Assembly (NCBI GenBank): GCA_012517315.1
Contig: JAAYVE010000046.1
Location: forward strand, 62,001 to 126,000
Direction: 5' to 3'
DNA from: Deltaproteobacteria bacterium
GTDB taxonomy: Bacteria > Desulfobacterota > Syntrophobacteria > Syntrophobacterales > Syntrophobacteraceae
DNA length: 64,000 nt
The notes beneath the pieces were generated by a model, which was not told where the DNA came from, searched no databases, and was given only the letters and a program-made list of their open reading frames with translations. Position numbers and translations under genes: made by a program. Position 1 is the stretch's first letter. Each line of letters starts with the position of its first letter. Below are positions 15,799 to 23,602 of the stretch, piece by piece.

Positions 15799-16218
15799 AT
15801 GAAGCAAGAGAGAAGACTGCGCATTCTCATCGCCAAACCGGGACTGGACGGACACGACCGGGGCGCACGCGTCATCGCGCGGGCTTTCCGGGATGCAGGT
15901 TTTGAGGTGGTTTACACGGGTTGTCATCAGACACCGGAACAGATCGTGAGCACGGCCATCCAGGAGGACGTGGACATGGTCGGGCTCAGCATCCTTTCCG
16001 GAGCACACACCTATTCCTTTCCGAGGATCATGGAGCTCCTGAGGGAGAACCAGGCTCAAGACATCACGGTCATCGGGGGGGGCATCTTTCCCTTGGAGGA
16101 CATTCCCAAGCTGAAGAGCATCGGCATCAAGGAAATCTTCGAGCCGGGGGCCAAGCTGCAGGAGATCATCGGTTGGGTGAGGGCGAACGTCAAACCCAGG
16201 CGGGCTTTGACCGCCTGA
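15799..16218 (+). CDS. B12-dependent acyl-CoA mutase, small (cobalamin-binding) subunit
   Basis: A 139-residue Rossmann-like cobalamin-binding subunit. The base-off B12 motif D-x-H-x-x-G is at residues 17-22 ([11 protein letters not shown]), with His19 the cobalt ligand. The further motifs GLSILSGAH and VIGGGIFP wrap the nucleotide tail. It supplies adenosylcobalamin to the catalytic subunit encoded 88 bases upstream. Split large and small subunits are seen in archaeal-type mutases and in isobutyryl-CoA mutase (IcmA/IcmB). ATG 15799 has GAGGAGGG at good spacing. The length is typical for this subunit. Confidence 0.9.
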   Translation: MKQERRLRILIAKPGLDGHDRGARVIARAFRDAGFEVVYTGCHQTPEQIVSTAIQEDVDMVGLSILSGAHTYSFPRIMELLRENQAQDITVIGGGIFPLEDIPKLKSIGIKEIFEPGAKLQEIIGWVRANVKPRRALTA

Positions 16219-16239
16219 AGAGGTTTCGGTTTCGGGCGC

Positions 16240-16277
16240 GCCCTGTCACCCGTCGTCGCCAGATTGAGGGACAGGGC
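16240..16277 (+). other. Hairpin between mutase small subunit and MeaB genes
   Basis: GCCCTGTC (16240-16247) and GACAGGGC (16270-16277) are perfectly complementary around a 22-base loop. There is no T-run, so it is not a classical terminator. It may adjust RNA stability or coupling between the two genes. Confidence 0.3.
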
Positions 16278-16348
16278 CCGTCTGGGTCGCGGGGCCCGTC
16301 ACGAGAAGGAGACAGACGGGACGGAAACAAGGGAGACGCTCATTGGCC

Positions 16349-17308
16349 ATGAACATCATCGATCAGGTTCTCGCGGGAGAGGTTCGGGCAACGGCTCGGC
16401 TGCTGAGGGACATCGACGACCAGGTTGAATCGGTTCAGAGCATTCTGAAAGCACTCTATCCACACACGGGGAGAGCCTACGTCGTGGGTTTCACCGGTTC
16501 GCCGGGAGTCGGGAAGAGCACCCTGGTGGATCAGCTCGCCCTCAAATATCGCAGGGAAGACAAGACGGTGGGAATCCTGGCCGTGGACCCTACGAGCCCT
16601 TTCAGCGGCGGGGCGATCCTGGGGGATCGAATTCGCATGCAACGCCACTTCTTGGACAGCGGCGTCTTCATCAGGAGCCTCGCTACACGCGGTCATTTTG
16701 GGGGGCTCACCCGTTCCACTAACGACATGATCAATGTTCTGGACGCCATGGGCAAGGATGTCATCCTGGTGGAAACGGTGGGGGTCGGACAGGACGAGGT
16801 GGAAATTGCCCACAGCGCCCACACCACCATCGTGGTTACTATCCCGGGCATGGGGGACGAAATCCAGGCCATCAAGGCAGGAATCATGGAAATCGGGAGC
16901 ATTTTCGTGGTGAACAAGGCGGACCGGGAAGGCTCCAGGAAGACCGTCCGGGAAATCAGAAATCTCATCGACTTGGGAATGCGCCGAAGAGAAGAGAACG
17001 GCGGCTGGGAACCCCTCATCGTGGAAACCGAGGCTGTGAAGGGAAGGGGTATCGAGGAACTCCACCAGGCAATCGAGAAACACAAAACCTACCTTTTTTC
17101 CAACGACAAAGGCCAACTGGACGACGTGCTCCGCAAGAGGGCCACCAATCAGCTCGTGGAAACCTTAAAGGACGAAGCTTTCAAGACCATCATGGCCAGG
17201 CTTCAGGTGAGGGGGGTGACCATCGAAACCCTGGTTCAAAAAGTGCTGGAAAAAGAGACGGACCCCAGTTCACTCGTGCAGCGGATCCTAGGGGAGGAAC
17301 TGCGCTGA
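16349..17308 (+). CDS. meaB: MeaB/ArgK-type G3E GTPase, mutase chaperone
   Basis: A 319-residue P-loop GTPase of the MeaB family. Walker A is GSPGVGKST, followed by VDPTSPFSGGAILGDRIRM (the Mg/switch region), ETVGVGQDEVEIA (switch II) and NKAD for guanine recognition; the C-terminus is the dimerisation helix region. MeaB proteins gate cofactor loading and protect B12-dependent mutases from inactivation, which fits its place downstream of both mutase subunits. The start is uncertain. ATG 16349 gives MNIIDQVLAG, the usual family start, while an in-frame TTG at 16343 is better spaced from AGGGAG at 16330-16335. A terminator-like hairpin follows the gene. Confidence 0.9.
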   Translation: MNIIDQVLAGEVRATARLLRDIDDQVESVQSILKALYPHTGRAYVVGFTGSPGVGKSTLVDQLALKYRREDKTVGILAVDPTSPFSGGAILGDRIRMQRHFLDSGVFIRSLATRGHFGGLTRSTNDMINVLDAMGKDVILVETVGVGQDEVEIAHSAHTTIVVTIPGMGDEIQAIKAGIMEIGSIFVVNKADREGSRKTVREIRNLIDLGMRRREENGGWEPLIVETEAVKGRGIEELHQAIEKHKTYLFSNDKGQLDDVLRKRATNQLVETLKDEAFKTIMARLQVRGVTIETLVQKVLEKETDPSSLVQRILGEELR

Positions 17309-17346
17309 GGCGTTGTCTCTCCGGCCCAAAACCGAGACCATCCAAG

Positions 17347-17392
17347 CAAAGGGACAGGGACAGACGATATTCGTTCCTGTCCCTTTGTTTGT
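17347..17392 (+). terminator. Rho-independent-type terminator after the mutase operon
   Basis: A perfect 12-base inverted repeat (CAAAGGGACAGG at 17347-17358 and CCTGTCCCTTTG at 17376-17387) is followed by TTTG. The U-run is short but the stem is strong, and it begins about 40 bases after the MeaB stop. Confidence 0.65.
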
Positions 17393-18230
17393 TCAAGAAA
17401 TCTCATAATTGAAGATGGGACAGGAACAGGACGTCTGTCTCTAGTAGGACGGACGTGCGTCTCTTTGTGGGGAAGAGACGGGTGTCCATATCGCCATGTC
17501 CATGACGACTGCGGCCGATGCTGTTTTGGCTTGAATTGACCCCCTTCGGCACGTTGGACACTTCCAGAAGGTTGTCCGCGACGTGTCGTGGGGGTTTCCT
17601 TTGCAAGAGAGGGAGACCTTGAGAGAAACTCAGTTGGGGTAGTTGGGAGGAGTTGGGCACAGGTTCTCGCGTGGGCGGCCACTCACCTCTTCGCACCCGA
17701 CCCTCATCATTGGTCATTGATTTGGATGCAATGTCATGGTATGTCGACAACATTCGATTTAAGGGATTCCCATTTCGATGCACATTGTCACGTGCAAACA
17801 CCGTTCAGATCGACCTGCAGCAACTGATACTCCAGGTCTCAGGGGATCGTCGGGCGGTGGAAGCTGTGCCCTACGCCCATCAAGTCCTGCTCAATGAGCC
17901 ACACATCACACTGACCTCATATTCTTCCTGGCCGAACCGAGTCGCCCGCCCGCGGTCGTGCCACCTTGAATAGCGACGGGGCGCCGCAATGCGCCTCATG
18001 AGCAGTGCCGCCCCCGCATCACTATAGGTGGATAGGCGATGCGCATGATGTGCACGATTTACAGAGTGCTGTTAAACATCTTCTCGGTTTTTGCAGTGTT
18101 CAACACTGACCTTGCGATGCCCCCTTGCAAAGTCGCTGAAGTGGGTAGAGAGAAGACAGGCGACCGAAAATATCCGGGCGATGGGGCTCGCGCGATCAGG
18201 CGGTCAACACAAACATATCGAGGGGAGGCC
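17393..18230. other. No convincing gene
   Basis: About 840 bases. Open frames at 17588-17827 and 17653-17973 lack family resemblance and ribosome binding sites. The stretch before 18231 is open in the next gene's frame but lacks a plausible start, so it is treated as its leader. Confidence 0.4.
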
Positions 18231-19613
18231 ATGGACACAAAAAGGATTCATGTCCCGGATATCCTCACTCTCCTGTTATGGGTCTTTGCTGTTCCCATTC
18301 TCGCTGATTCAGCCAAGCCGGTCTCTGATGGCGGCGATATCTCGATCCGAGCACACAGGAGCGACACAGACCCGCTAAGAGCGTCGGCAAGCAAATGCGC
18401 CGAGCCGCCAATCATCCGGAAAGAGACACCCACAAAAGAAGAAACGCAAAGGCTCTTGATGCGGGTCATCAGCGAACCGGATTCGGTTAAAGGGGAGCTC
18501 TTTCTTCCCATGTATTTGGAAGAACACGATGTACCCGGCAAGGTCAAAATGACCCAGGACACTCGTTCCTACCTGCCGCTCAAGCCCGAAGACAACGCGT
18601 TGTTTGTAAAACACTGCGGCTATCATCGCGGGCTGGCACTTTGGGTGGGAGGCTTCGATCAGACCGTGTGGCGTCTTGTGGACATCCGCTGGGTCCTGCC
18701 CACTGAAAACGAAGCCAAGGCTTACCACAAAGCGACAATCCAGGGGAATTCGGAGGGACAGCCCAGGGTCTCTGGTGCTCCGGTAGTGGGCAACGATTGT
18801 CAGGTGTTTGGTGGAACCTTCAATGTCAAAGGAAAACCGCTGACCCACTATTACTATATCTTTCGTGTTCAAAACGTTGTCGTGAAGCTGTATGTCGCCC
18901 AGGGACCAGATGTGGTCAACCCGGACAGAAGGCTGACGCCTGCCAAAGTCGCTGACATCGCCAGAATCTGTGTCCATCGGATTGAGAAATACAACCGGGC
19001 CGCGACCGCGAAATCACACAGTCAGGCTCGGAACAGTTCTCCCAAGGAGAACGGGCCCTTGTCCCACCAGGATGATGGGAGAAAGATGACATCCTACAAG
19101 ACAGCATCAGAAATAGTCGGTATTGCAATAGGAGCTTCTGGAATATCGACGGGTGATGCACACACGTTGCCTGTTCCTTCCAAGGAGAACTCTAAACTGG
19201 AGATCATTATGCTTCTATACAGAGAGCCGACAAGAAGAGGCGATGAAAGGATATTTCCACCTCATCAAATGCTGGCAATTGATCCGATGAGTGGAACGGT
19301 TTTAAGAAATCTGCCGTGTAATCCAAAGATGTTTGGAATAGATCAAACTGCACACATCCCCTATGTAGGTTTTGGGCTTGATCCCAGCATGAGTGCGGAG
19401 GTCTTCTGGAATAAATATGATCGATTTATGGAAATATCTTCTGAGGTCTGGAAGGCATATGCATCAGGAGCGTCGAATCTCTCGCCCCAGAGTACCGAAC
19501 TGGTTAGGGAATACCAAGAGATTTTCAATATGATTGGGAAGAAGCCATTGCTCCCCTACTACCGGGCAGTTGCACCTGATTTCTTCAAGTGGCTCGAACA
19601 TGTAACTCGGTAG
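18231..19613 (+). CDS. Exported protein of unknown function
   Basis: A 460-residue protein. ATG 18231 follows GAGGGGAGG and begins with a plausible signal peptide (ILTLLLWVFAVPILADSA, cleavage near residue 28). The frame is open back to 18039 but without a good start. I do not recognise a family. The N-terminal half (to about residue 265) has a repeated aromatic/beta pattern including LFVKHCGYHRGLALWVGG and HYYYIFRVQNVVVKLYVA. A Ser/Lys-rich linker follows. The C-terminal half, from about 19087, is less GC-rich, begins MTSYKTASEIVGIAIGASG and includes YVGFGLDPSMSAEVFWNKYD. The change of composition and the linker suggest that two once-separate genes may be joined. The surroundings are gene-poor and IS-rich, consistent with acquired DNA. 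Confidence 0.55.
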   Translation: MDTKRIHVPDILTLLLWVFAVPILADSAKPVSDGGDISIRAHRSDTDPLRASASKCAEPPIIRKETPTKEETQRLLMRVISEPDSVKGELFLPMYLEEHDVPGKVKMTQDTRSYLPLKPEDNALFVKHCGYHRGLALWVGGFDQTVWRLVDIRWVLPTENEAKAYHKATIQGNSEGQPRVSGAPVVGNDCQVFGGTFNVKGKPLTHYYYIFRVQNVVVKLYVAQGPDVVNPDRRLTPAKVADIARICVHRIEKYNRAATAKSHSQARNSSPKENGPLSHQDDGRKMTSYKTASEIVGIAIGASGISTGDAHTLPVPSKENSKLEIIMLLYREPTRRGDERIFPPHQMLAIDPMSGTVLRNLPCNPKMFGIDQTAHIPYVGFGLDPSMSAEVFWNKYDRFMEISSEVWKAYASGASNLSPQSTELVREYQEIFNMIGKKPLLPYYRAVAPDFFKWLEHVTR

Positions 19614-20030
19614 CCCCAGTGATTGAGGCAGCGGAGAGTCCTTAGATTGCTGGTTGCCGGGTTCTTGGATACGCGTGTCTTGACAGCAGCACGCGCAGGA
19701 GGGAAGGAGTTTCACGCCCGGGCGGCCATCCGTTCATAGCGGGGAACAATCGCTTGTGACTCGTGATCCGCGCATTTCTATATGGTGCCGACGCTCACGG
19801 CAATGCCGAGCAGAGATTGGCAAAAGTCTTGGACTGCCCGGCGGGAACTGCGCTCAGCGCCGCTCAACCCCCCCACAAGAACAGTGGGGCGTGCTCACTA
19901 TCGGGTCGTGAAGCCCTCGGGCACCGCGTCTTTTGCGGTGGCACCGCAAGCGGCACATTCTCCTTTTTGAAGAAGGAAATGGATGATCCCCCCAGGGGTT
20001 TCGGGCAACTCAATATGTTGATGCTGTATA
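19614..20030. other. No gene seen
   Basis: About 420 bases between the exported protein and the second IS3-family relic. Open frames here (19763-20134, 19782-19970) run into the IS end and show no family features. Confidence 0.4.
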
Positions 20031-20050
20031 GGTCCACAGTTTTCTGGACA
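20031..20050 (-). repeat. Inverted repeat, orfB-side end of the IS relic
   Basis: GGTCCACAGTTT-TCTGGACA matches the inverted sequence of 21113-21133 (GGTCCACAGTTTCTTTGGACA) with one gap and one mismatch. Confidence 0.75.
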
Positions 20051-20064
20051 TTTGCGAGGACAAA

Positions 20065-20697
20065 TCATGTCACCTCATCGAGCGGCATTTGCCGGGGTCT
20101 AACCTGGGCTGGAGTCTTGTATCCATGCCTTTGAAGGATCCAGCATTGGTTGTACTGATCTCTGAAGGCCAGGAGGGTCGGCTCAAGAGCCTCAAAGCGA
20201 GTTGCACTTTTAGCAGCGTGCATCCCCATGCAATCCATGGAGCAGTGATCGACCGCAAAGAAGATGGCCACTTGGCCTTGCTCGGTCGTCCGGCAAGATG
20301 TCTGATCACAGACCCACATCCGGTTGACGCGCTCGGTGGTGACGGTCCCGTCGTGAGCCTTTCGTCCGGAGCGCTGTCGGATGCGGGGAGGGGCCAAAAG
20401 ATCGTGTCTTTACATGAGTCGCAGGACTCGTCTCCTGGAGGTGCGGATCCCCTTGAATCTCCATCTCACCCAGACGTTCCGGTAGCCCTCACCGTGAAAG
20501 GGCGATTCGCCGAGAACGGTGTGGATCTGTTCGACCATCTCCCCATCGGTGAGCGGGCCAACCGGTCCCCTCGGCCCGGACATCGGCTCAGGCCGGCACC
20601 GTTGAAAGTACAGAGCCGATCTCGGGATCTCCCACACTCGACAGACTCTGGCCAGGCTGTAACGTTTCCCGTTGGAGGGCGAGACGGCCTGGCTCAT
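20065..20697 (-). pseudogene. IS3-family OrfB: nonsense codon and internal deletion
   Basis: Reading leftward from 20697, the frame gives an HTH_21-like N-terminus (YSLARVCRVWEIPRSALYF, then GEGYRNVWVRWRFKGI and SRRRVLRLM), then an in-frame TAA at 20410-20412. The same frame continues with GRKAHDGTVTTERVNRMW, QGQVAIFFAVDHCSMDCMG and KSATRFEALEP. It then jumps to TLLAFRDQYNQCWILQRHGY and KTPAQVR. A complete OrfB has well over 100 residues between those last two parts, including the second Asp and the Glu of the DDE triad, so the catalytic core is gone. Both a point mutation and a deletion disable it. Confidence 0.8.
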
Positions 20698-21071
20698 TTC
20701 CTCGGTCTCTTGAGGGATAAAGGGCGATTCTGCTCGAGCCTCCTGATTTTCTCCCGAAGAAGCTCCGATTCCATGGTCGCCTTCCCGAGTTTTTCCCGAA
20801 GCCGCTTGATCTCATCCCTTTCAGGACCCTTCCTCTTCTTCAGGGCAGCTTGTCCCGCGGAGAGGAACTCGTCTCGCCACCGGGAGATCAGAGGGGCTGT
20901 AGTGCCCCACTCTCTTGAGAGCAGTTCAAGGTCTTCTCCCCGAAGCAATCTAAGGACGATTTGGCTCTTCAATCTGGCGGAAAACCTTTGGGGCTTCCGT
21001 GCCGTACTATCTCCGGCAAATCCGGCTGTTACCTCCGATGGCCCTCTGCTACCGGCATTGCCTTCATCCAT
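20694..21071 (-). CDS. IS3-family OrfA
   Basis: A 125-residue OrfA-like protein with an N-terminal helix-turn-helix (RFSARLKSQIVLRLLRGEDL, then LSREWGTTAPLISRWRDEFL) and a C-terminal leucine-zipper-like coil (IKRLREKLGKATMESELLRE). It appears intact. The ATG at the complement of 21069-21071 has AGGAGGT seven bases upstream; a GTG three codons earlier is less well placed. The end overlaps orfB by four bases, typical of IS3 elements. With orfB destroyed it can only bind ends or act as a repressor of related copies. Confidence 0.75.
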   Translation of the reverse strand: MDEGNAGSRGPSEVTAGFAGDSTARKPQRFSARLKSQIVLRLLRGEDLELLSREWGTTAPLISRWRDEFLSAGQAALKKRKGPERDEIKRLREKLGKATMESELLREKIRRLEQNRPLSLKRPRK

Positions 21072-21112
21072 TGTGGACACCTCCTGTGTGGTGTCTTTTA
21101 CCCCTTATCCAG

Positions 21113-21133
21113 TGTCCAAAGAAACTGTGGACC
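21113..21133 (-). repeat. Inverted repeat, orfA-side end of the IS relic
   Basis: Partner of 20031-20050. It lies about 42 bases upstream of the OrfA start, the normal position for the left end of an IS3-family element. Confidence 0.75.
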
Positions 21134-21316
21134 AAACCACCCTGCGAATACCGTTGCGATGAGGAGGAACACGCTGGGCCAAGGAGGTGGTGTGATCCGT
21201 ATGCGGGTGGTCTGTTGAAGGGAAGGTGCTCACGGGTGTCTTGCACCCGACTCCGGTTTCGTCCTAATATGCACTGAAAGATGATTGATCGTGTCAACCC
21301 TGCAAGGCTCTGACCC

Positions 21317-22576
21317 GTGGAGGTTCCTCGATTGCTGAAGCGTGTGAAATTTGACGAGAGTTCGATGGTTGTGGCCGGCGACGGCGGAAGTGAGGAAGGC
21401 GGGATTTCCCATCACCGCCGCATTCTCGGGATGCTGCGAGAGAATCCCAACATGATCCGGACGTTTGGGAGAGAACTGTTCCGGCACAAGGTGGGAGCGC
21501 ATCTCGACGCAAGGTGGCGCGACGGATTTGCGGCCCCTCCCGTGAGGATCAAGATCAACCTGACGCGCCTGTGCAACCTTCGCTGCCAGATGTGCATCCA
21601 GGACAGAAGAGACGCGGAAAAAGAGAAATTCTCCTGGAACGATCCAAGGAATCAGCTCCCGCTGGAACCATGGGTGAAGCTTCTGGATGAGACGATGCCC
21701 TTCATGCCTCTGATCGCTCTCACGGGGGGCGAGCCACTCATGTATCCCCACTTCAGAGGCTTCATCCGGGCGGCCAAAGAGAGGCGCTTTGTGGTGGAAC
21801 TCATCACCAACGGGACCCTACTTGACCGGGAAGCCGAGTTTCTCGTGAGGGAAGGCGTTGAGTTCGTCATCGTTTCCATCGATGGCCCTGAGGAATTCCA
21901 TGACCGCATCAGGGGTCAGAAGGGAGCGTACAGGGCGGCGGTTGCGGGAGTTCAGTCCCTCCTGGATGCCCGCAGGCAGCGCAACGCCGCTCGTCCTCTC
22001 GTGAGCCTCAACTGCACCATTTCCAAAACCAACCTGGCGGTGGTGGATCAGATGATGCCCATCGCTTCCCGGCTGGGGGTGGATGTCCTCAATTATCTTC
22101 ACACCATTTTCGATTCTCCCGAAAACGCAGCCAGGCACAACCGGATCTTTTCGGAGGAATGGGTGCGTTCCAAGGGGTTGGAGGTGGTGTTTCCCTCGCT
22201 GCCTGACGGAGAGTACTACGAGAGCGAAATCGGACCGGAGGACGTGCCGCTCCTGGAGGAACTGGCGGCGAAGGTCCAACGCCACGGGCAATCCCCCCTG
22301 ATGGTGAGTTTTTCACCCAACCTCAGCGCCCGGAAGATCAGGCCTTATTATCTTGACCTCCACCACCCGTTCTCGGAAACGTGCAAGTGCCTCTGGACCG
22401 ACTGCCGCATCCTTCCCGACGGCAGTATCATCCCGTGCCTTCACGTAAGGGGTGGGAACATCAACGACGGTCCTTTCCTGGAAGTGTGGAACTGTCCGCA
22501 AATCCGCAATTTCCGAAAACTCGTTGCCAAGAGGCTTTTCCCGGGGTGCGCCCGCTGCTGCTGCCGCGTCTACTGA
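21317..22576 (+). CDS. Radical SAM protein with C-terminal SPASM-like Cys cluster
   Basis: A 419-residue protein. The radical SAM motif is INLTRLCNLRCQMCIQD (CX3CX2C) at about residues 83-90, followed by the TGGEPLMYP motif and the SIDGPEEFHDRIRG segment of the PqqE/MoaA-like group. Near the C-terminus CKCLWTDCRILPDGSIIPC and GCARCCCRVY form a second cysteine set, fitting a SPASM or twitch domain with auxiliary [4Fe-4S] clusters. Such enzymes use S-adenosylmethionine to start radical chemistry, often on peptides, but no precursor peptide gene was seen beside it. A GTG at 21317 is the first usable start, with AAGG upstream; ATG 21365 is an alternative. It converges on prmA with one base between the stops. 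Confidence 0.8.
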   Translation: MEVPRLLKRVKFDESSMVVAGDGGSEEGGISHHRRILGMLRENPNMIRTFGRELFRHKVGAHLDARWRDGFAAPPVRIKINLTRLCNLRCQMCIQDRRDAEKEKFSWNDPRNQLPLEPWVKLLDETMPFMPLIALTGGEPLMYPHFRGFIRAAKERRFVVELITNGTLLDREAEFLVREGVEFVIVSIDGPEEFHDRIRGQKGAYRAAVAGVQSLLDARRQRNAARPLVSLNCTISKTNLAVVDQMMPIASRLGVDVLNYLHTIFDSPENAARHNRIFSEEWVRSKGLEVVFPSLPDGEYYESEIGPEDVPLLEELAAKVQRHGQSPLMVSFSPNLSARKIRPYYLDLHHPFSETCKCLWTDCRILPDGSIIPCLHVRGGNINDGPFLEVWNCPQIRNFRKLVAKRLFPGCARCCCRVY

Positions 22577-22577
22577 G

Positions 22578-23471
22578 TCATTTTCCGGGGGACGGGGGGA
22601 GGGTGTGTGGCATCATGTTCTGCACCATGAGGGTGTACCATGTGTCCTCGTGGTTCCATTGGGACAGGAGGTGCAGACCGAGGCCTTGCAGGTGTGCTTT
22701 GAAAAGGCGGGCCTGACTGCGCAGGAGGCCTGAAAAGATGAACCATGGAGTGCCGCGGAGGAATTCCCCCTTCACCAGGCCCTTCAGAACCTCGTAGTGG
22801 AGATTGCCGATAACGCAGTCGGCTTTCTGTCCCGCCCAGTCTTCCGCCGCTCCCTCAACCACCTGCACCCGGTCTTCGAGATGATTGAGCCGCACGTTCC
22901 TTCGGGCCGTTTTCACACAGAGGGGGTTGAGGTCCACGGCGAGCACCCGCTTCGCTCCTAGCAACGCCGATGCCACCGCCAGGACGCCGGTGCCTGTGCC
23001 CAGGTCCACGACGGTCTCGAAAGGGGAACGTGCCCACAGGGCAAGGAGGGCTCTTAGGCAATCCCTTGTGGTGGGATGCAGTCCCGTTCCAAACACAACG
23101 CCCGGGTCCATGATGATGGATACGGTGTCCTCCTCCGTGATGGGTTTCTCCCAAGCGGGCGTGATGAGAAACCGTTCCACCCGGGTGGGTTCCAGACGCC
23201 CTCCGTGCCATTCCTCGAAGCTGAACCGGTGTTCTTCCATGAGCTCCAGGTGGGGCCTCCGACGGAGGAGCTCCCCGAGCGCAGTCCGGCTCTGTTCTGA
23301 AAAGAAGAGGAAGGTCGTGTCGTCTTCCGGCCACCTTCCCATGAAAGCCGATCCGAGGAGTTCCTCATCCTTTTCCTGGACAACCCCTTTCAAGACGGCG
23401 ATGTGAAGGTCCCGGTACGGGATCCCTTCGTATTTCTCCGAACTGTCTTCTCCGCCAGGCTGCGGATCCAT
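22578..23471 (-). CDS. prmA: Ribosomal protein L11 methyltransferase-like (PrmA)
   Basis: A 297-residue SAM-dependent methyltransferase of the PrmA family. The substrate-loop motif DPGVVFGTGLHPTTRDCL is followed by the SAM-binding motif I VVDLGTGTGVLAVASALLG, the acidic VLAVDLNPLCVKTA and the GNLHYEV motif, where PrmA enzymes usually have N-[IL]-x-x. PrmA trimethylates ribosomal protein L11. The N-terminal domain (residues 1-100) corresponds to the L11-recognition domain, though it is divergent. The ATG is the complement of 23469-23471. It stands alone on the minus strand, divergent from the PhnD-like gene with 131 bases between. Confidence 0.85.
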   Translation of the reverse strand: MDPQPGGEDSSEKYEGIPYRDLHIAVLKGVVQEKDEELLGSAFMGRWPEDDTTFLFFSEQSRTALGELLRRRPHLELMEEHRFSFEEWHGGRLEPTRVERFLITPAWEKPITEEDTVSIIMDPGVVFGTGLHPTTRDCLRALLALWARSPFETVVDLGTGTGVLAVASALLGAKRVLAVDLNPLCVKTARRNVRLNHLEDRVQVVEGAAEDWAGQKADCVIGNLHYEVLKGLVKGEFLRGTPWFIFSGLLRSQARLFKAHLQGLGLHLLSQWNHEDTWYTLMVQNMMPHTLPPSPGK

Positions 23472-23602
23472 GGTTCGTTTTCCTCGCCGGTACCGATGAA
23501 AACCATCCCTTTTCCCATGACCTGCGATCTATTGTGAGTTATGCTCCTTGGTGGTTTCCCTGAGCACCATACAGCAATTCGGAGATCATAAGCGAGTCAG
23601 AA

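Larger units (their letters stand above)
20031..21133 (-). mobile_element. Decayed IS3-family insertion sequence (minus strand)
   Basis: About 1.1 kb framed by inverted repeats: GGTCCACAGTTTTCTGGACA at 20031-20050 and, inverted, TGTCCAAAGAAACTGTGGACC at 21113-21133. It carries orfA and a broken orfB reading leftward. The element is shorter than a usual IS3 (about 1.2-1.5 kb) because the catalytic centre of orfB is deleted. It is unrelated in ends and protein sequence to the IS3-type copy at 4925-6187. Confidence 0.8.

Noticed and set aside
20089-21162. 357-codon open frame on the plus strand
   Set aside because: Antisense to the IS3-family orfA/orfB; no independent coding evidence.
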